From NCBI RefSeq assembly GCF_009870785.1, contig NZ_WTWX01000018.1:1-64000 (forward strand): a stretch of DNA of 64,000 nt, in the 5' to 3' direction. Both the position numbers and the translations under genes were made by a program. Below the pieces are notes generated by a model that worked only from the letters and a program-made list of their open reading frames with translations, did not search any database and was not told the origin of the DNA. Below, piece by piece: positions 44,693 to 54,208 of this stretch. The stretch is from Paenibacillus sp. An7. Lineage in GTDB: Bacteria > Bacillota > Bacilli > Paenibacillales > Paenibacillaceae. Numbering within the stretch: position 1 is the first letter of the stretch; the number at the start of each line of letters is the position of its first letter.

Positions 44693-45733
44693 ATGTCTTA
44701 TTCTGAATCTGTAGAACCTTTATTCCGTCCATATACTTTAGGAAATCTTACACTAGCTAATCGGATCGTGATGGCACCAATGACGCGAAATCTATCTCCT
44801 AATGGGATCCCTGGGCCAGAAGTAGCTGCATATTACCGCCGAAGAGCAGAGAATAACGTTGGTCTAATTGTGACAGAAGGTACGATTGTGGATCATGCGG
44901 ATTCATCTTATCAAGAAAATATTCCTTTCATTTATGGTGAGGAAGCATTAGAGGGCTGGGCAAACGTAGTTTCGGAAGTGCATGAAGCAGGCGGAAAAAT
45001 CATTCCTCAAATCTGGCACATGGGCGCTAGAAAAAACGTTAACGATTATACTGAATCTGAAGTGGTTGAGATCGTGAATGCTTTTGCTGAGGCAGCTTCT
45101 AATGCAAAACGCATAGGGTTTGACGGCATCGAAATCCATGGGGCACATGGCTATTTGGTTGACCAGTTCTTCTGGGAGAAAACGAATGAACGCACTGATC
45201 GCTATGGCGGCAGCCTGGTTTCGCGCACGCGTTTTGCTGAAGAAGTTGTGAAAGCTTGCCGTGATGCAGTAGGCCCTGATTTTACGATTATACTGCGTAT
45301 TTCGCAGTGGAAGGAATCGGACTTCACCGCTAAACTAGCTAAGACGCCTGACGAGTTAAAACAATTCCTCACACCGCTAGTTGAAGCAGGGGTGGATATT
45401 TTCCATTGCTCTACTCGCCGATTCTGGGAGCCTGAATTCGAAGGATCCGATTTGAACCTTGCAGGTTGGGTTAAACAAATTACGGGAAAACCAACGATTA
45501 CTGTTGGCTCGATTGGCTTAGATGGTGATTTTATTTCACTATTCAAAGAAGGTAAAGGTGCTAGTAACGTAGGCATCGAAGGTTTAATTCAGAAATTGGA
45601 AAATGATGAATTTGATCTTGTTGCAATCGGTAGAGCCTTGTTAGTAGATCCTGAGTGGGCGACTAAAATTCGAGAAGGACGACTAGATGATTTAGTTCCT
45701 TTCACTGCTGAAGCGCTTAAGACATTGTCCTAA
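44693..45733 (+). CDS. NADH-dependent flavin oxidoreductase (Old Yellow Enzyme family)
   Basis: 346 aa FMN enzyme with a TIM barrel. It begins PLFRPYTLGNLTLANRIVMA PMTRN, then GLIVTEGT, PQIWHMGA, FDGIEIHGAHGYLVDQFFW and RTDRYGGS, all OYE hallmarks, and VAIGRALLVDPEW at the phosphate-binding end. It reduces activated alkenes or xenobiotics. ATG 44693 has GGAGG 8 nt upstream. The longer frame from 44621 is an artefact. It converges with a MerR gene. Confidence 0.9.
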   Translation: MSYSESVEPLFRPYTLGNLTLANRIVMAPMTRNLSPNGIPGPEVAAYYRRRAENNVGLIVTEGTIVDHADSSYQENIPFIYGEEALEGWANVVSEVHEAGGKIIPQIWHMGARKNVNDYTESEVVEIVNAFAEAASNAKRIGFDGIEIHGAHGYLVDQFFWEKTNERTDRYGGSLVSRTRFAEEVVKACRDAVGPDFTIILRISQWKESDFTAKLAKTPDELKQFLTPLVEAGVDIFHCSTRRFWEPEFEGSDLNLAGWVKQITGKPTITVGSIGLDGDFISLFKEGKGASNVGIEGLIQKLENDEFDLVAIGRALLVDPEWATKIREGRLDDLVPFTAEALKTLS

Positions 45734-45755
45734 ATCACACCTGAGATCGAGACTT

Positions 45756-46562
45756 TTACATCAAAATTCTTACCTGAATTTCTGTTAAAAATTCTTCTCT
45801 ATTCATTGTATCTCTATTATCAATTTCATATATTTCAAAAGGGTCACCTGATATCAGGTACCCTTTTTCTTTTGCAAAATTTAGAACATCGAGTATTCGA
45901 TCTGAGCTCTGACGATAATCTCCTCGGTAGTACAGCGAGAGGTATTCGCCGGCAGGAAGAACAAAATCATATTCTGGTTCATCAGACTCAAGAATAAAAA
46001 AGACAGCGTTAAATACATCTTTCTCACCCTTATATAGGTCTTCAATCGATACAGATGCTCCAAAGAGTTGATTACCGAAATCACGAATTTTGCTTTCATG
46101 CTTTTTGTGCAGCTTTTTAATAGCAAAATCCATTTCTTCATCCCGCGTAATACGGGTATTCAGATGTAAACAATGTCGTTCGGGAAATGACTTGATCGTG
46201 AATTCACCAGTTGTCATTTGCATCGCTGTAGTTAGTACATGTATTCTTTCCTGAATCATCCTTTGTTTTGTCTGAAGGCTACGTAACTGTTCACTAACTA
46301 GATCTTTTTCTTTATGTAGTATATTGAGAGTGTTTTCGATACTTTGATGGTCTAAATAATCTTTTATTTGCTGCATAGTAAAATCCAATTGGCGGAGATC
46401 CCGAATCATGTTTAACTTGTATATGTCTTTAAGTCCATAAAGTCTATATCCGTTCGTGTCACGGCGAGGGACCAACACACCTATCTTTTCATAATATCGT
46501 AAAGAATCGGCACCTATTCCGTATAACTTTGATATTTCGTTGATCTTATAATACTCTTTCAA
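45756..46562 (-). CDS. MerR-family regulator with GyrI-like effector domain
   Basis: 268 aa. The winged helix covers residues 1-75 (YYKINEISKLYGIGADSLRY YEKIGVLVPRRDTNGYRLY), followed by a coiled coil (about 80-115) and a C-terminal GyrI/BmrR-like ligand domain of beta strands. Like BmrR it probably senses a hydrophobic drug and activates by DNA twisting. Its own promoter has the MerR-type 19-bp spacer. Targets may include the divergent GNAT gene or the neighbouring flavin oxidoreductase. Confidence 0.85.
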   Translation of the reverse strand: MKEYYKINEISKLYGIGADSLRYYEKIGVLVPRRDTNGYRLYGLKDIYKLNMIRDLRQLDFTMQQIKDYLDHQSIENTLNILHKEKDLVSEQLRSLQTKQRMIQERIHVLTTAMQMTTGEFTIKSFPERHCLHLNTRITRDEEMDFAIKKLHKKHESKIRDFGNQLFGASVSIEDLYKGEKDVFNAVFFILESDEPEYDFVLPAGEYLSLYYRGDYRQSSDRILDVLNFAKEKGYLISGDPFEIYEIDNRDTMNREEFLTEIQVRILM

Positions 46563-46610
46563 TTTACTTCTACCTCTCTACATTTCTCGCTCATAAATCT
46601 TGACCTTCGT

Positions 46611-46641
46611 ATTATACCAGGGTGTAGTGTGATTTATGCAA
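46611..46641 (-). promoter_or_regulatory. MerR-type promoter with 19-bp spacer
   Basis: On the minus strand TTGCAT (46641-46636) and TATAAT (46616-46611) are separated by exactly 19 bases, longer than the normal 17 and characteristic of promoters activated by MerR proteins. The spacer, CACACTACACCCTGG-rich, would be the regulator's site. It drives the merR gene and may be autoregulated. Confidence 0.65.
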
Positions 46642-46684
46642 GTTTGATATATCATAATACACCATGTAGCTGGAGTGAAATGTT

Positions 46685-47212
46685 TTGACACAACAAGAGA
46701 AATTCGATCAAGTATTTGACCTAATGAAAGCATCTTTTCCTGAGAGTGAGTATCGCGATTATAAAAATCAAAGAAAATTACTGTCCGATCCACGTTATCA
46801 ACTTCTTACAGAAGAGAATAAGCAAGGCGAAGTTATTGCATTTCTTGCAGGATGGGAGTTTGCAGATTTTAGATACGTAGAAAATATTGCTGTTTCTCCA
46901 TCGATTCGGGGAGGAGGAATAGGGAAACAATTAATGAACCGATTTATGCGGCAGTCTACTTTTCCAATCGTCTTGGAAGTCGAGGACCCTAAGAGTGACT
47001 TACAAAGAAGAAGAGTTCGATTCTATGAACGTCTTGGATTTCGCTTAGGTGAGTATAAATATGTTCAACCGCCTCTGCGGGAAGAAATACCCGGATTACC
47101 TTTGCGCATTATGAGCTATCCAGAGAAATTAACAGCATCCCAGTTTGAACAGGTGAAAGATGTGCTTTACAGAGAGGTATATAACGTACAACAAGTAAGT
47201 AACCCCATTTAA
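46685..47212 (+). CDS. GNAT acetyltransferase
   Basis: 175 aa. Motif A is NIAVSPSIRGGGIGKQLMNRF, followed by VLEVEDPKSDLQRRRVRFYERLGF (24 residues, the motif B region). It transfers an acetyl group to an unknown amine. The start is TTG 46685 with GGAG 9 nt upstream. It is divergent from the MerR gene with about 120 nt between them, so shared control is plausible. Confidence 0.8.
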   Translation: MTQQEKFDQVFDLMKASFPESEYRDYKNQRKLLSDPRYQLLTEENKQGEVIAFLAGWEFADFRYVENIAVSPSIRGGGIGKQLMNRFMRQSTFPIVLEVEDPKSDLQRRRVRFYERLGFRLGEYKYVQPPLREEIPGLPLRIMSYPEKLTASQFEQVKDVLYREVYNVQQVSNPI

Positions 47213-47370
47213 GTAACAAACTTTTATAACAACATTCTCATCTTCTAACTCGCACTTAAAAAAAGGATTTTAATATGAGTTATATAAGAAACTCTATTAA
47301 AGTAACCACCATACCTAGGAAAGAATGGTATATTTGATGTTGAGAACACAGATGATTGGATGGGAACTCG

Positions 47371-48510
47371 TTGATAAATGAACAAGGACTGTTTGATGAT
47401 GTAGGAAAATGGCAGAGAAAGATTCTAAACGGCTATTGGATTGTGGTCTTGATTTCCTTAGTAGCTGAGATTGTTGCCCTTATTATTAAAATGAAACTTG
47501 AACCAGAAAGCGTGCAGCATTACTTAATTTATAAAATGTTGATTCCTACCAGCGTGCAAGTCACTCTTGTCACAGTGAATGAACTAATGGAGAGGTACTA
47601 TAGGAAATCTTTCCCCATACTTACCATCTTAACGGGTACCCTGATTGGTGCAGTTCTGATTTACGGCAATATGAGAGTGATTGGCATACAATATGTCATG
47701 ATGATTCCCATGTTAGTCGCAGCCTTTCACTTTACTAAAAAATACTTAACATTCGCTTTTTTGATGGTTATCGCTGAGCTCGCAATTTTATATATCTTGT
47801 TTCCATTAATTTGGACTCATATGACAATATTTGAACGGTTCGCCCTGTTTTATATACTGACTGGGGAATATTTAATCCTGATCCAATTACTTCACAGAGG
47901 TAATGACTTGCTGGAAAGACTGGTTAGGACTTCGCGCTCGGAACGTGACTTACTAATTAATAACACCATTATGGAACGGTTATCTAAAACTGACGCATTG
48001 ACAGATCTATATAACCACAGGACCTTTCAAGAATATCTGGATCATTTGATAGAACATTGCGACACGAACAGAGTGCCTCTCCAAATGGCGGTGATCGATA
48101 TTGATAATTTTAAATCTATCAATGATACATACGGGCATGCGGTCGGAGATATCATCTTGAAGAGAGTAGCCGGCATTCTGCAGCAGTCGCTAACTTCGGA
48201 TGAGATTATCGCTCGCTATGGGGGAGAAGAATTCGCCATTATCTTTCCTGAAAAAACGTTAGAGCAAGCCTTCGAGATCTGTGAACGTGCTCGGGAATCG
48301 ATCTGCCTGCTCAATCACCTCGAAATGGAAAATCGCCGGGTCACGGTCAGCATCGGGCTCTCTGGGTACGTTCATGGTATGGACAAATCACAGTTTTTCA
48401 GGGAAGTGGATTCCTTGCTCTATGCAGCTAAAAAAGAAGGGAAAAATAGAACAGTCTATCCGCATAACAACGAAAAGTCCGTTCCCTTTGGGGGACCCAG
48501 TGGTTTTTAA
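47371..48510 (+). CDS. Membrane-bound diguanylate cyclase (GGDEF)
   Basis: About 379 aa. The first 190 residues have about six hydrophobic segments, a membrane sensor region. The GGDEF domain follows: LSKTDALTDLYNHRTFQEYL, DIDNFKSINDTYGHAVGD, and the active-site loop RYGGEEFAIIF (GGEEF). The RxxD inhibitory site five residues before it is absent (LTSD here). It makes cyclic di-GMP from GTP. The start is uncertain: TTG 47371 or TTG 47356, neither with a strong ribosome binding site. Confidence 0.85.
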   Translation: MINEQGLFDDVGKWQRKILNGYWIVVLISLVAEIVALIIKMKLEPESVQHYLIYKMLIPTSVQVTLVTVNELMERYYRKSFPILTILTGTLIGAVLIYGNMRVIGIQYVMMIPMLVAAFHFTKKYLTFAFLMVIAELAILYILFPLIWTHMTIFERFALFYILTGEYLILIQLLHRGNDLLERLVRTSRSERDLLINNTIMERLSKTDALTDLYNHRTFQEYLDHLIEHCDTNRVPLQMAVIDIDNFKSINDTYGHAVGDIILKRVAGILQQSLTSDEIIARYGGEEFAIIFPEKTLEQAFEICERARESICLLNHLEMENRRVTVSIGLSGYVHGMDKSQFFREVDSLLYAAKKEGKNRTVYPHNNEKSVPFGGPSGF

Positions 48511-48625
48511 TGACAGGTGTACTACATAAACAAATGAAACAAGGTAGCATTCAACCTATCAATTGAGTCACATTCAATTACAGAAAATAGGGTGACTAAT
48601 TTCTCGATTTTTTTGGAGGAATATA

Positions 48626-48651
48626 AGAAAAAGAGCCCAGAAACAGGCTCC
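48626..48651 (-). terminator. Terminator of small lipoprotein gene
   Basis: On the minus strand GAGCCTG-TTT-CTGGGCTC is followed by TTTTTC just after the stop at 48652. Confidence 0.8.
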
Positions 48652-48993
48652 TCAACTTTCCTGCTTTTCAATTAATTCTTTAGGAACTCCCGCAGTGAGG
48701 ACTTCAAGAGTCTCATAGTTCATAAGGATAAACACTTCTGTATTCGTATCGTCTGTCAAATGTCCATAAAGCCCTACGTCCGTCCCGAGATCAGGGGGAT
48801 TAAACTTGTGATGTGTAAATTCTACGTTGAGATCATATTTTTCTTTAAAGTATGTTTTTCCTGCTTCCATAGCTTTGGTAACAGCTTGAGTATCTTCGTG
48901 TGAATCAGACATAAAGCTGCAACCTCCCATGATTAGGACAAAACAACCAAATATAAAAAGGATCAGGGATTTACTTTTTAGTATAGTGTTCAC
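48652..48993 (-). CDS. Small lipoprotein
   Basis: 113 aa. Hydrophobic N-terminus with lipobox IMGGC. The mature 88 residues contain AVTKAMEAGKTYFKEKYDLN VEF, a pattern seen in small Bacillus lipoproteins. The frame opens at GTG 48993, which lies only one base from AAGGGG, so the true start may be a few codons downstream and non-standard. Function unknown. Confidence 0.6.
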   Translation of the reverse strand: MNTILKSKSLILFIFGCFVLIMGGCSFMSDSHEDTQAVTKAMEAGKTYFKEKYDLNVEFTHHKFNPPDLGTDVGLYGHLTDDTNTEVFILMNYETLEVLTAGVPKELIEKQES

Positions 48994-49200
48994 CCCTTAA
49001 CTAACATGATATCGGTATATTACTATATTTTAGGTTTTAAAGTAAATGTAGGGTATGCTTCTTTGGAAGCTAACTGAACGGTTACTTATTTTCAGCTGTG
49101 GAGATAGCAAGGGATCGCATACCTTAGAAAAAGCAAGTATACTGTTATCATCATTTCTATGTATTCATAGCAGATTCATAGGTAAAAGAAGGGATAATGA

Positions 49201-50181
49201 ATGAACAAAACCATTTCAGATATAGCCTCGATTGCTGGCGTAGCGAAGAGTACAGTATCACGTTATTTGAACGGGGGGTCAGTGAGCGAAAATACGCGCA
49301 GAAAAATCGAACATGTTATTAAGGAGCATCATTATGTTCCGAATACCTTTGCACAAAGCTTGAAGGCCAGAAAAACAAATATTATTGGAACGGTAGTGCC
49401 AAGATTGGACTCCTTTGCCTCCTCACAAACGTTAATAGGCATCGATGAAGAATTGCGAAACGTTAACTATCATATGTTAATCTCCAATACGAGTCAGGAT
49501 TTTGAGAGAGAAATCGAGGCAATCTATAATTTTGCAAGGCAGAAGGTTTCCGGAATCATTTTGCTTGCAGCCGAGGTGAAGGATGAACATCTGACAGCGA
49601 TAAAAGAGTGCGGGGTTCCCGTACTGCTTGTTGGCCAGCAGCATCCTGATCTGCACAGCTTGATACATGATGATTATAAGGCAGGTTATATGATCGGACG
49701 TCATATTCTTGAAAAAGGACACCGCCGAATTGCATATTTAGGGGTGACCGAAAAAGATATTTCCGTTGGCGTCCGGAGAAAAGAAGGATTTAAAAAAAGC
49801 TTGGAAGATAGTTCTTGTTATGTGCAGTATTATGAAACAGGATTTAAAATGACGGAAGCTATGGTGACCGCGGCTCATATTTTAGAGGAATATGATCCTT
49901 CTATTATTGTTTGTGCTACGGATAACATTGCCCTTGGTGTTATGAAAGCTGCGAGTGTAAGACAGATCGATATCCCTCGGGATTTATCCGTCACAGGATT
50001 TGGAGGTTATGATGTCACTGAGATTGTTCATCCGGCCTTAACTACAGTACAATTTCAATATAAAGAGGCAGGAAAGCGCGCTGCCCACAATATTGTAAGA
50101 CTGGTGCGAGAGGAAGAAATTGAGGATGTTACGATGATGGATTTTGTATTACTTGATCGAGAGAGCGTTGACAAACAATAA
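49201..50181 (+). CDS. scrR: LacI-family regulator, probable sucrose repressor
   Basis: 326 aa. The N-terminal LacI helix-turn-helix is TISDIASIAGVAKSTVSRYL with hinge helix YVPNTFAQSLKARKT. The periplasmic-binding-protein-like domain follows (GIDEELRNVNYHMLI, ATDNIALGVMKAA). Context (GH32 hydrolase and PTS transporter directly downstream, with two palindromic operators between) makes it the sucrose or fructoside repressor of this operon. Confidence 0.88.
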   Translation: MNKTISDIASIAGVAKSTVSRYLNGGSVSENTRRKIEHVIKEHHYVPNTFAQSLKARKTNIIGTVVPRLDSFASSQTLIGIDEELRNVNYHMLISNTSQDFEREIEAIYNFARQKVSGIILLAAEVKDEHLTAIKECGVPVLLVGQQHPDLHSLIHDDYKAGYMIGRHILEKGHRRIAYLGVTEKDISVGVRRKEGFKKSLEDSSCYVQYYETGFKMTEAMVTAAHILEEYDPSIIVCATDNIALGVMKAASVRQIDIPRDLSVTGFGGYDVTEIVHPALTTVQFQYKEAGKRAAHNIVRLVREEEIEDVTMMDFVLLDRESVDKQ

Positions 50182-50267
50182 TTTTCTGCTTTATAATTCT
50201 AAAAAAGCGGTTTCATGATTTTTTCTTTCTCAAGAACGAATTATGAAACTTATTTTTTAAATCTTTC

Positions 50268-50279
50268 GGAACCGGTTCC
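50268..50279. promoter_or_regulatory. LacI-type operator O1
   Basis: GGAACCGGTTCC is a perfect 12-bp palindrome with the central CG typical of LacI-family sites. It covers the -35 region of the scrB promoter (-10 TATAAT at 50291-50296). Confidence 0.8.
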
Positions 50280-50303
50280 ACTCCCTTTTTTATAATCTGT
50301 TTT

Positions 50304-50315
50304 GGAACCGGTTCC
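50304..50315. promoter_or_regulatory. LacI-type operator O2
   Basis: An identical GGAACCGGTTCC lies 36 bp (centre to centre) from O1, just downstream of the -10. Shared flanks (TGGAACCGGTTCCAC) support a common binding protein, presumably the upstream regulator. Confidence 0.8.
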
Positions 50316-50354
50316 ACTAGAACTTATTCAAATCATTAGGTGGAGATTTATAAG

Positions 50355-51824
50355 ATGGAAATAACAAGAGAAGAAAAGTACAGAAAGCTTGAACAAGCTT
50401 ATCCCGGAGAACTAAAGAGCCTTACTGCTCTTGTTAAGAATTCACCATGGAGGCAGTTATTTCATATTCAGCCGCCTACGGGTCTTCTTAATGATCCCAA
50501 TGGTTTTACCTTCTATCAGGGAGAGTATCACTTATTCTATCAATGGTTTCCTCTCGGAACCTATCATGGGATGAAATATTGGTATCATACAAAATCGAGG
50601 GATTTGGCCCACTGGGAGAATGTTGGTATAGGAATAGAACCTGGAGGACCCTACGATTCCCATGGTGCTTATTCCGGCAGCGGTATTGTAAAAGATGACA
50701 AGCTTTATCTTATGTACACTGGGAACTCTCGTGATGAGAATTGGGTAAGACATCCGTATCAAAATTTAGCTGTAATGGATACAGAGGGGAATATTATCAA
50801 AAGAAGTAGTCCTGTCATTAATTCGGTACCAGATGGGTACACCGAGCATTTCAGAGACCCCAAGGTATGGGGGAGTGAGGGTTCATATTATTGTGTAATC
50901 GGTGCACAGCGAACAAACATGACGGGATGCGCAGTAATCTATCGTTCTCCTGATTTAATCGAATGGACATTTGAAGGAGAGATGGTTACTAAATTAGATC
51001 ATTTCGGGTATATGTGGGAGTGTCCGGATTATTTTGAAATGGACGATCAGGGCATATTCTTATTTTCACCTCAAGGTCTTAGTCCTAAGGAAGATGCTTT
51101 CAACAATATTTATCAATCAGGTTACCTCATTGGAGAGAAACTTGATGTGTCAACTAGACTATTCGACCATGGTCCCTTTCAAGAACTGGACCGAGGATTT
51201 GACTTTTACGCACAGCAGACAACCAAAGCGCCAGATGGCCGCCGGATTTTAGTTGGATGGATGGGAATTCCCGAATCAAATTACCCAACAGACAATCAGG
51301 GCTGGGCAAATTGCTTAACTCTGCCAAGGGAATTGACCCTTAAAGAAGACAAAATCATTCAGTGTCCGGTCCGCGAATTAGAACAGCTGCGCAAAGAACA
51401 GTCAGAGATTAAGGACTTACTTAGAGATGAAACCAAAACATTCCCGAATTTTACTGGCACTACTTATGAACTCATCTGTGAATTTACGAATGAGAATGCA
51501 CAGCAGTTTGGCGTTGAGTTCCGAGCGGGAAAAAATGAAAAAACAGTCTTGTGTTATGATCATCTGCACAAGAAAGTGATACTGGATCGCTCTATGTCCG
51601 GTGAGCCTATCGAGTCAGCCTACGGAAATGTACGGCGCTGCCGATTAGAAGCAGACAAGATCAAATTCCAACTGTTTGTAGATACCTCCTCTGTTGAAGT
51701 CTTTGTTAACGATGGAGAGGAAGTTTTCACAAGTCGAATTTTTCCTAGCGAGGACAGTACGGAAATTCGCTTTTTCTCAAGCGGAGGAGTCGTTTCACTG
51801 GAAGCATCGCTTTGGAGGATTTAA
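50355..51824 (+). CDS. scrB: Sucrose-6-phosphate hydrolase (GH32)
   Basis: 489 aa. It cleaves sucrose-6-phosphate from the PTS to glucose-6-phosphate and fructose. GH32 catalytic residues: nucleophile Asp in TGLLNDPNGFTFYQGEYHLF, FRDPKVW with the transition-state Asp, and acid/base Glu in MWECPDYF. A C-terminal beta-sandwich ends SSVEVFVNDGEEVFTSRIFP. ATG 50355 has GGTGGAG 9 nt upstream. It lies directly behind two operators. Confidence 0.92.
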   Translation: MEITREEKYRKLEQAYPGELKSLTALVKNSPWRQLFHIQPPTGLLNDPNGFTFYQGEYHLFYQWFPLGTYHGMKYWYHTKSRDLAHWENVGIGIEPGGPYDSHGAYSGSGIVKDDKLYLMYTGNSRDENWVRHPYQNLAVMDTEGNIIKRSSPVINSVPDGYTEHFRDPKVWGSEGSYYCVIGAQRTNMTGCAVIYRSPDLIEWTFEGEMVTKLDHFGYMWECPDYFEMDDQGIFLFSPQGLSPKEDAFNNIYQSGYLIGEKLDVSTRLFDHGPFQELDRGFDFYAQQTTKAPDGRRILVGWMGIPESNYPTDNQGWANCLTLPRELTLKEDKIIQCPVRELEQLRKEQSEIKDLLRDETKTFPNFTGTTYELICEFTNENAQQFGVEFRAGKNEKTVLCYDHLHKKVILDRSMSGEPIESAYGNVRRCRLEADKIKFQLFVDTSSVEVFVNDGEEVFTSRIFPSEDSTEIRFFSSGGVVSLEASLWRI

Positions 51825-51972
51825 CGTTAAGAGATTACATCTTGGATCTGTTGATCTGTTGATTTGGTGATATGTTCTATGCAAGGTTCATTTGATAGCG
51901 ATCATATTGGTTAACAGCAAGGAGCTGAAGTGAAAGGTTTATAGTCATCCAGTAAAAAAGGAGCGGTGTTAC

Positions 51973-53979
51973 ATGTCTGAGAATCGTGAAATAGCGAAAC
52001 AGGTGATTGAGGCCACTGGCGGCAAAGAGAATATTGCTTCATTTGCCCATTGTGCTACCCGTCTGCGTATAATGGTCCACGATAAGGAGCTTATCGATCA
52101 AGCACGTGTGGAAAATATCGATAAGGTAAAAGGAGCATTCTTTAACGCAGGACAATTTCAAATCATTTTTGGAACCGGTACCGTTAATCGGATCTTCGAT
52201 GAGGTTGAACAGCTTGGAATTAAAGGTACGACGAAACAAGAAGTGAAGAAGCAAGGGAAGAAAGAAGGAAACGTATTTCAAAGAGCCATAAGAACATTTG
52301 GCGATGTTTTCGTCCCGATTATTCCTGTACTCGTTGCAACCGGTTTATTCATGGGTTTACGCGGGCTGCTTACTCAAGAGCAAGTTCTGGCGCTGTTTGG
52401 AATAACGGCTGCTGATATCTCTCCAAATTTCTTGCTTTTTACTGAGATACTGACAGATACCGCATTTGCCTTTTTACCCGCCCTTGTAGCCTGGTCTGCG
52501 TTCCGTGTATTTGGCGGAAGTCCGGTACTTGGGATCGTACTTGGTCTGATGCTAGTAAATCCGGCTCTTCCGAATGCCTACAATGTTGCTAATGGATCTG
52601 AAGAGGCGCTTTACATGTTTGGATTCATTCCGATCGTGGGATATCAAGGATCTGTTCTTCCTGCATTTTTTGTAGGTTTTCTTGGAGCTAAATTCGAGAA
52701 ATTCTTACGAAAACGGGTACCCGAATCCATTGATCTCATTGTAACCCCGTTTATTACACTGCTTGTCATCATCACGCTTGGATTGTTCGCGATTGGACCT
52801 GTGTTCCATACGGTCGAAGATTGGGTCTTGCACGGAACCATGTTCTTATTAGATCTTCCTTTAGGAATATCAGGACTCATTATCGGTTTCTTCAATCAGA
52901 TCATCGTAGTAACCGGTGTGCATCATATATTCAATTTTTTAGAAATCCAGCTACTGGAGAAGACCGGTTCGAATCCATTTAACGCGATTGTTACTTGTTC
53001 TATGGCTGCTCAAGGCGCGGCATGTCTTGCAGTCGGATTAAAAACAAAGAATGCGAAGCTAAAAGCACTCGCACTTCCTTCATCGTTCTCCTCTTTTCTA
53101 GGCATATCGGAACCCGCCATTTTTGGTGTGAATTTACGATATATGAAGCCATTTGTTATGGCACTGATTGGCGGAGCCGTAGGCGGTTTTATGGCATCCC
53201 TATTCGGTTTAGCAGGAACAGGAATGGCGATCACCGTAATTCCCGGAACTTTGCTTTATTTAAACAATCAGCTGTTTATGTACATTTTATGTAACGTTGT
53301 TGCGATGGCTATTGCTTTCATACTAACCTATCTGTTCGGTTACAAAGATGAGAAGATCGAGGCAATCTCGGAAGGTGTGCAAAGCAAAGAACAGGTTCAT
53401 AAAGCAACAAAGGCTAGTAGTGTTACTGCATCAAATGTATCAAATACATCAAATGCACCGATTAGATCAGAAAAAAATGCTCAGAAAAAAGAAGATGGAC
53501 ACACTCTAAGAATCCCATCCCCTATTACTGGGAAGACGATACCGCTTGAATCTGTCCCAGATCCAGCTTTTGCTGAGAAACATATGGGAGAGGGATATGC
53601 CATTGAGCCTGCGGAAGGTAAAGTATATGCTCCTTTTGACGGCGTTGTTGCACATCTGATGAATAAAAGTAAACATGCACTAATATTAGAGCATGAGAGT
53701 GGTGTACAGCTCTTGATTCATGTAGGGATTGATACGGTTTCACTTAAAGGATCGGGGTTTACAACTCATGTTCAGACGGGTGATCCAATAAAAGAAGGAC
53801 AATTACTGCTTGAATTCGATATGGATTACATCTCAGAAGCTGGTCTGTCTACGATTACTCCTGTACTCATTCCTGCGGGTATAGAAGAGGTTGCCGCTAT
53901 GAATGTGAATACAGACACTCAGACGACTGCAAATAAGGATGAAATAATGGTTATCCAAATGAATTCAAAAGGAAATTAA
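51973..53979 (+). CDS. scrA: Sucrose-type PTS transporter EIIBCA
   Basis: 668 aa single-chain PTS permease. The EIIB domain comes first (Cys27 in SFAHCATRLR is the phosphorylated residue). The EIIC membrane domain covers about 100-465 (FVPIIPVLVATGLFMGLRG; GISEPAIFGVNLRY). A linker and an EIIA-Glc-like domain close it, with active His in LLIHVGIDTVSLKGSGF. It imports and phosphorylates sucrose or a related sugar for ScrB. GGAGCGG precedes the ATG, and a repeat-type terminator follows. Confidence 0.92.
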   Translation: MSENREIAKQVIEATGGKENIASFAHCATRLRIMVHDKELIDQARVENIDKVKGAFFNAGQFQIIFGTGTVNRIFDEVEQLGIKGTTKQEVKKQGKKEGNVFQRAIRTFGDVFVPIIPVLVATGLFMGLRGLLTQEQVLALFGITAADISPNFLLFTEILTDTAFAFLPALVAWSAFRVFGGSPVLGIVLGLMLVNPALPNAYNVANGSEEALYMFGFIPIVGYQGSVLPAFFVGFLGAKFEKFLRKRVPESIDLIVTPFITLLVIITLGLFAIGPVFHTVEDWVLHGTMFLLDLPLGISGLIIGFFNQIIVVTGVHHIFNFLEIQLLEKTGSNPFNAIVTCSMAAQGAACLAVGLKTKNAKLKALALPSSFSSFLGISEPAIFGVNLRYMKPFVMALIGGAVGGFMASLFGLAGTGMAITVIPGTLLYLNNQLFMYILCNVVAMAIAFILTYLFGYKDEKIEAISEGVQSKEQVHKATKASSVTASNVSNTSNAPIRSEKNAQKKEDGHTLRIPSPITGKTIPLESVPDPAFAEKHMGEGYAIEPAEGKVYAPFDGVVAHLMNKSKHALILEHESGVQLLIHVGIDTVSLKGSGFTTHVQTGDPIKEGQLLLEFDMDYISEAGLSTITPVLIPAGIEEVAAMNVNTDTQTTANKDEIMVIQMNSKGN

Positions 53980-53997
53980 AATAAAGGGAAAAATCTT

Positions 53998-54025
53998 AAG
54001 TCGCTATCCTAGCGGCTTTTTTTTA
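53998..54025 (+). terminator. Repeated terminator element, copy 2
   Basis: AAGTCGCT-ATCCT-AGCGGCTTTTTTTT: 8-bp stem (one G-U) and eight T. It shares TAAGTCGCTAT..TAGCGGCT with the copies at 37302 and 58718. Confidence 0.9.
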
Positions 54026-54208
54026 TTGTATCTCCCATTACCGGTGGCACGTTTCTAATCGATTACGTTCGTTAAACTAAGCTAGCAGACAGGAAGGATA
54101 GGACAGGGGAACGAATACATCATGTATCTGCTCAAAACCGTCTTAATAACACAGGTTTCGACATTCGAGTAATGAAAGCCTCATAAATCGAAAAGGAGTA
54201 CTTTTACA

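Noticed and set aside
51849..51874. Short tandem repeat GATCTGTTGATCTGTTGATTTG before scrA
   Set aside because: Too short and imperfect to support a function.
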